Positions 6,207 through 7,019 of a stretch of DNA of 7,019 nucleotides are shown piece after piece. The notes beneath the pieces were generated by a model that worked only from the letters and a program-made list of their open reading frames with translations, ran no database searches and had not been told where the DNA came from. The stretch spans positions 1-7,019 of the forward strand of contig PIVW01000309.1 in NCBI GenBank assembly GCA_003353825.1. The letters run 5' to 3'. Position 1 is the stretch's first letter. Every line of letters begins with the position of its first letter. A program made the position numbers and the translations under genes. This DNA comes from Chloroflexota bacterium (lineage in GTDB: Bacteria; Chloroflexota; Anaerolineae; J102).

Positions 6207-6746
6207 TTAGCGACTGGCTGTCTTCTTTCCCTTCTTCTTGCTCCCTTTCTTGGCTTTTGTTTTCCCTTTTTTATCGCTTTTCTTCTTCGACGATTTGCCA
6301 GGTTCTGACTTAGTCTTCTTCTTTTTGACCACATCCTTCTTCTTGGATTTCTTCTTGTCCTTTTTCCCCTTCTTTCTCTTCTTGCCCTTGGCAGATTTCT
6401 TACCCGGCTTCTCAACCATAGTCTCCTCCCCATCAGCACTTGCTGTCGGCTCAGGCGCAGGTTCGGGTTGTACGACGTCGAGGGCAGCGTCCGGGAACAT
6501 GGCCAGGCCCTGTTGGCGGTATTTTCGCAGACAGTAACTCACCTGGTTTCGCGTCAACCCTGCCTGCACGCCAGCCTTGGCCTGGGATGCTCCGCCATCG
6601 GCGGCCAACAACGCCTGCGCGCGCCGACTGTCCAGGGTGTCGCCGAGGGCAACTCGCTGGCAAACAGCCCTTTCTTCAGCATCGAGCAGGCGACCCGATT
6701 GCGTCTCATTCGGGACAGGTCGTGTAGTTACATTATTTGTGGCCAT
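6207..6746 (-). CDS. HTH protein with polylysine C-terminal tail
   Basis: The frame is open from ATG 6761 (184 residues), but ATG 6746 (179 residues) is chosen because it has GGAGAG 7 nt upstream, while ATG 6761 has only a distant GGTGAG. Numbering from 6761: residues about 45-90 (SRRAQALLAADGG, then AGLTRNQVSYCLRKYRQQGL) form a homeodomain-like helix-turn-helix of the kind found in IS630-type transposase N-termini and small regulators. Residues 95-115 are a Pro/Glu/Ala linker. Residues 118-184 are an extreme basic tail with 36 lysines interspersed with Ser, Gly and a few Asp/Glu, resembling histone H1-like bacterial tails. There is no catalytic domain, so it is not a transposase. It is the first gene of the operon and its TAA touches the CHAD ATG. 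Likely role: DNA-binding protein whose tail binds DNA or polyphosphate; inferred. I do not recognise a named family. Confidence 0.85.
   Translation of the reverse strand: MATNNVTTRPVPNETQSGRLLDAEERAVCQRVALGDTLDSRRAQALLAADGGASQAKAGVQAGLTRNQVSYCLRKYRQQGLAMFPDAALDVVQPEPAPEPTASADGEETMVEKPGKKSAKGKKRKKGKKDKKKSKKKDVVKKKKTKSEPGKSSKKKSDKKGKTKAKKGSKKKGKKTASR
6216..6412 (-). repeat. Low-complexity AAG-rich stretch encoding the lysine tail
   Basis: The coding strand here is dominated by AAG/AAA codons, so the minus strand is almost all purine and the plus strand almost all pyrimidine (many TTCTTC runs). This is the DNA-level counterpart of the polylysine tail, not a perfect tandem repeat; codons are mixed with Ser, Gly and Asp codons. 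Such tracts are prone to length change by slippage. Confidence 0.7.
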
Positions 6747-6753
6747 AAGCTTT

Positions 6754-6759
6754 CTCTCC
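6754..6759 (-). promoter_or_regulatory. Shine-Dalgarno site deciding the HTH gene start
   Basis: GGAGAG on the minus strand, 7 nt before ATG 6746. It lies inside the first codons of the longer frame from 6761, favouring the shorter protein. Confidence 0.6.
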
Positions 6760-6761
6760 AT

Positions 6762-7019
6762 AGCGCAGTGCTCACCAAAGCTGTAAGCTGATAGCGGGCC
6801 TTGGCGGTCGTTTGCAGGATCAAGGATAAGAGGGCAGGACGAAGGCGTTAGTTATTAGAGTATACTTTGCTGGGCAGCGGGGCGATATACCATCTTAGGG
6901 GTATGTGGGAAAGAAAGGTTGAAGCGAGTTTGATTTTGCTCAAACAGGTCTTGCAGGCTCCGGCGTGGTTGGTTCTACGCGCCGGTTTCGTACAGCATAC
7001 AGCGTCACATGTTCAGGCG
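6762..7019. other. Upstream region of the operon, no confirmed gene
   Basis: These 258 bp probably hold the operon promoter. An 8-bp palindrome AGTATACT (6859-6866) contains a TATACT -10-like box readable on both strands, but neither strand has a good -35 at 17 bp. Other structures are an FNR-like box (6930-6943) and a 6-bp inverted repeat CCGGCG/CGCCGG (6960-6965 and 6980-6985, 14-nt loop). Two short open frames reach the window edge. A plus-strand frame from ATG 6903 has 39 codons, begins MWERKVEASL and has a poorly spaced SD. A minus-strand frame enters from 7017 and stops at 6940 (25 codons). Neither is recognisable, and frames this short are expected by chance. Confidence 0.4.
6930..6943. 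promoter_or_regulatory. Possible FNR/CRP-family binding site
   Basis: TTGATTTTGCTCAA matches the FNR consensus TTGAT-N4-ATCAA at 9 of 10 defined positions and is part of a longer hairpin-forming repeat (GTTTGA 6928-6933, TCAAAC 6940-6945). It lies about 185 bp upstream of the HTH gene start and about 70 bp from the TATACT box. A single motif match; no regulator gene is in view. Confidence 0.25.

Noticed and set aside
6238..6537. Plus-strand Phe/Leu/Ser-rich frame that looks like a membrane protein
   Set aside because: It is the antisense of the AAG-rich lysine tail (TTC/CTT codons), so the hydrophobicity is an artefact.
6207..6746. HTH protein as an IS630-type transposase fragment
   Set aside because: The HTH resembles that of such transposases, but it is followed by an intact lysine tail, not a broken catalytic domain; there are no flanking inverted repeats and the gene is coupled to the CHAD gene.
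6960..6985. CCGGCG/CGCCGG inverted repeat as a terminator
   Set aside because: The 14-nt loop is large, the following plus-strand sequence TTTCGT is not a T-run, and no plus-strand gene ends here.
1..7019. CRISPR arrays, tRNA or rRNA genes, insertion sequences
   Set aside because: No regularly spaced repeats, no tRNA-like cloverleaf or rRNA-like stretches, and no transposase with terminal repeats were seen.

Overview
The window is a single-direction gene array on the minus strand, read from the right end (about 6760) to the left end (1). It looks like a bacterial chromosome of moderate GC with tightly packed, overlapping genes. The families present (three-helix-bundle small protein, CHAD protein, PPK2, type II P-type ATPase with divergent ion site) occur in Actinobacteria and Chloroflexota among others. 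I lean towards Chloroflexota, but nothing here proves it.

Layout in transcription order: (1) an HTH protein with a very lysine-rich tail (6207-6746, possibly from 6761); (2) a CYTH-like/CHAD protein (4644-6206); (3) a ParA-type ATPase (3895-4647); (4) a small three-helix-bundle-type protein (3672-3908); (5) a 32-codon remnant that looks like the first part of a CYTH domain (3564-3662); (6) polyphosphate kinase 2 (2672-3532); (7) a cation-type P-type ATPase cut off by the window edge (1-2538). The first four are stop/start-coupled or overlapping (TAA directly followed by ATG, then a 4-nt overlap, then a 14-nt overlap), so they are almost certainly one operon. PPK2 may be in the same transcript or have its own weak promoter. 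The ATPase follows after a 133-bp gap with a possible weak terminator.

The unifying theme is inorganic polyphosphate. CHAD domains bind polyphosphate and are known to localise to polyphosphate granules, PPK2 interconverts polyphosphate and nucleotides, and CYTH is the tripolyphosphate-handling partner domain of CHAD. A ParA ATPase, a small partner-sized protein overlapping it, and an HTH protein with a polylysine tail are co-encoded. This suggests, by inference, a system that tethers or positions polyphosphate granules on the nucleoid, by analogy with ParA-type cargo positioning.

The 258 bp at the right end (6762-7019) hold no confirmed gene. They contain the presumed operon promoter region, several small inverted repeats, and two short open frames running off the window edge.
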